Origin: Leifsonia shinshuensis
GTDB taxonomy: Bacteria; Actinomycetota; Actinomycetes; Actinomycetales; Microbacteriaceae
Length of the DNA: 64,000 nucleotides
NCBI RefSeq assembly: GCF_031456835.1
Contig: NZ_JAVDVK010000001.1
Span: forward strand, 186,001-250,000
Direction of reading: 5' to 3'
Shown here one piece after another: positions 62,915-64,000 of the stretch (the first letter of the stretch is position 1; each line of letters starts with the position of its first letter). The position numbers and the translations under genes were made by a program. Under the pieces are notes generated by a model. It had not been told where the DNA came from. It worked only from the letters and a program-made list of their open reading frames with translations, and made no database searches.

Positions 62915-64000
62915 ATGAGTTTCCTCGAATACGCCCCGGCTCCCGAGTCGCGGTCGATCCTGAACCTGCGCGACGAGTACGGGCTGTTCATCGACGGCGA
63001 GTTCGTCGCCGGGCACGGCACGCCGTTCCAGACCATCTCCCCGGCGACGGAGGAGCGGCTGGCGACCATCGCGACCGCCGACGCCTCCGACGTCGACACC
63101 GCCGTCGCGGCGGCCCGCCGCGCCTACGACCGCGTCTGGTCGCGGATGAGCGGCTCCGACCGCGGCAAGTACCTGTTCCGCATCGCGCGCCTCATCCAGG
63201 AGCGGTCGCGCGAGCTGGCCGTCGCCGAGAGCCTCGACAACGGCAAGCCGATCAAGGAGAGCCGGGATGTGGATGTCCCGCTCGTCGCCGCCTGGTTCTT
63301 CTACTACGCGGGATGGGCGGACAAGCTCGAGCACGCCGGCCTCGGCCCCGCGCCCCGCGCGCTCGGCGTCGCCGCGCAGGTGATTCCGTGGAACTTCCCG
63401 CTGCTCATGCTCGCGTGGAAGATCGCGCCGGCGCTCGCCGCGGGCAACACGGTCGTCCTGAAGCCGGCCGAGACCACTCCGCTCACCGCGCTGCTGTTCG
63501 CCGAGATCGTGCAGCAGGCCGACCTGCCCGCCGGTGTCGTCAACATCGTCACCGGCGCGGGGGAGACCGGCCGCGAGCTGGTCGCGCACCCGGACGTGAA
63601 CAAGGTCGCCTTCACCGGCTCGACCGCGGTCGGTCGCGAGATCGCGCGCAGCGTCGCCGGAACCCAGAAGAAGCTCACGCTGGAGCTCGGCGGCAAGGCG
63701 GCGAACATCGTCTTCGACGACGCGCCCATCGACCAGGCGATCGAAGGGATCGTCAACGGCATCTTCTTCAACCAGGGACACGTCTGCTGCGCGGGCAGCC
63801 GTCTGCTGGTGCAGGAGAGCATCCACGACGAGGTCGTCGACCGGCTCAAGCGCCGCCTGTCGACGCTCCGCCTGGGCGACCCGCTCGACAAGAACACGGA
63901 CATCGGCGCGATCAACAGCGGCGAGCAGCTGCAGCGCATCCGCGAGCTCTCCGACATCGGCGAGGCGGAGGGAGCCGAGCGCTGGACCGCCGACTGCGCC
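62915..64000 (+). CDS. aldehyde dehydrogenase, truncated by the window end
   Basis: The first 362 residues of an NAD(P)-dependent aldehyde dehydrogenase. Visible motifs: IPWNFPLLMLAWKIAPALAAGNTVVLKPAE (cofactor site), FTGSTAVGREIA, the general-base glutamate in LELGGKAANIV and the catalytic cysteine in NQGHVCCAGSR (about residue 291). The product would oxidise an aldehyde to an acid. Behind deoC, acetaldehyde from deoxyribose phosphate is the obvious substrate. The frame is open to the last base. Long deoC-linked dehydrogenases in actinobacteria are often paired or tandem, so a second copy may follow outside the window. Confidence 0.94.
   Translation, partial: MSFLEYAPAPESRSILNLRDEYGLFIDGEFVAGHGTPFQTISPATEERLATIATADASDVDTAVAAARRAYDRVWSRMSGSDRGKYLFRIARLIQERSRELAVAESLDNGKPIKESRDVDVPLVAAWFFYYAGWADKLEHAGLGPAPRALGVAAQVIPWNFPLLMLAWKIAPALAAGNTVVLKPAETTPLTALLFAEIVQQADLPAGVVNIVTGAGETGRELVAHPDVNKVAFTGSTAVGREIARSVAGTQKKLTLELGGKAANIVFDDAPIDQAIEGIVNGIFFNQGHVCCAGSRLLVQESIHDEVVDRLKRRLSTLRLGDPLDKNTDIGAINSGEQLQRIRELSDIGEAEGAERWTADCA

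Overview
This window is a chromosomal segment of a very GC-rich actinobacterium, most likely a Microbacteriaceae member close to Leifsonia. I infer this from the strong bias to G or C at third codon positions, the frequent GTG starts, and the actinobacterial gene order argS-lysA-hom-thrC-thrB-rho-prfA-prmC-tsaC-wecA-atp. Other pointers are the low-complexity insert in Rho, the LmeA-like protein and the very frequent GGATGC word inside genes. The genus is an inference; no rRNA is present to settle it.

Layout. Positions 1-8 kb: end of a DUF559-type nuclease gene, a small membrane protein, msrB-msrA (methionine sulfoxide repair), a two-gene ABC exporter, rlmC, tRNA-Arg(CCG), a lipoprotein, argS and an LmeA-like gene. 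8-16 kb: an orphan 84-residue gene, then the coupled aspartate-family operon lysA-hom-thrC-thrB and rho with a long leader. 16-25 kb: prfA, then a block (prmC reversed, cysK-cysE, TetR-DrrAB-type exporter) bracketed by two copies of a long palindromic repeat, then a HAD hydrolase, tsaC and wecA. 25-34.4 kb: the AtpI-like gene, the complete F-type ATP synthase operon atpBEFHAGDC, a P-loop protein and yaaA.

34.4-43 kb: an intergenic spacer, the ogt-tag alkylation repair pair, an aldo/keto reductase, a TetR gene coupled to a heterodimeric ABC exporter, a TacA/TacT-like toxin-antitoxin pair lying between 23-bp direct repeats, and a DUF1206 membrane protein. 43-59.7 kb: a translation cluster (nusA, ylxR, infB, rbfA, truB, ribF) with two interruptions. 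A secreted PQQ-propeller/cell-wall-binding-repeat protein sits antisense between nusA and ylxR. A yciI/mutY/kinase-like/panE/MFS/TetR block sits between rbfA and truB. 59.7-64 kb: a ROK kinase divergent from a SorC/DeoR regulator, deoC and a truncated aldehyde dehydrogenase, together a likely deoxyribose or deoxynucleoside catabolic locus.

The most notable structural signals are three. First, two oppositely oriented palindromes bracket a segment whose inversion would put prmC back in line with prfA and tsaC. Second, the toxin-antitoxin cassette shares its last codons with the neighbouring ABC gene through the flanking repeat. Third, at least fourteen genes have a TANNNT hexamer exactly 6-8 nt before the start codon, the arrangement expected of leaderless mRNAs. 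Protein functions are assigned from motifs and family knowledge by eye; no database search was run.
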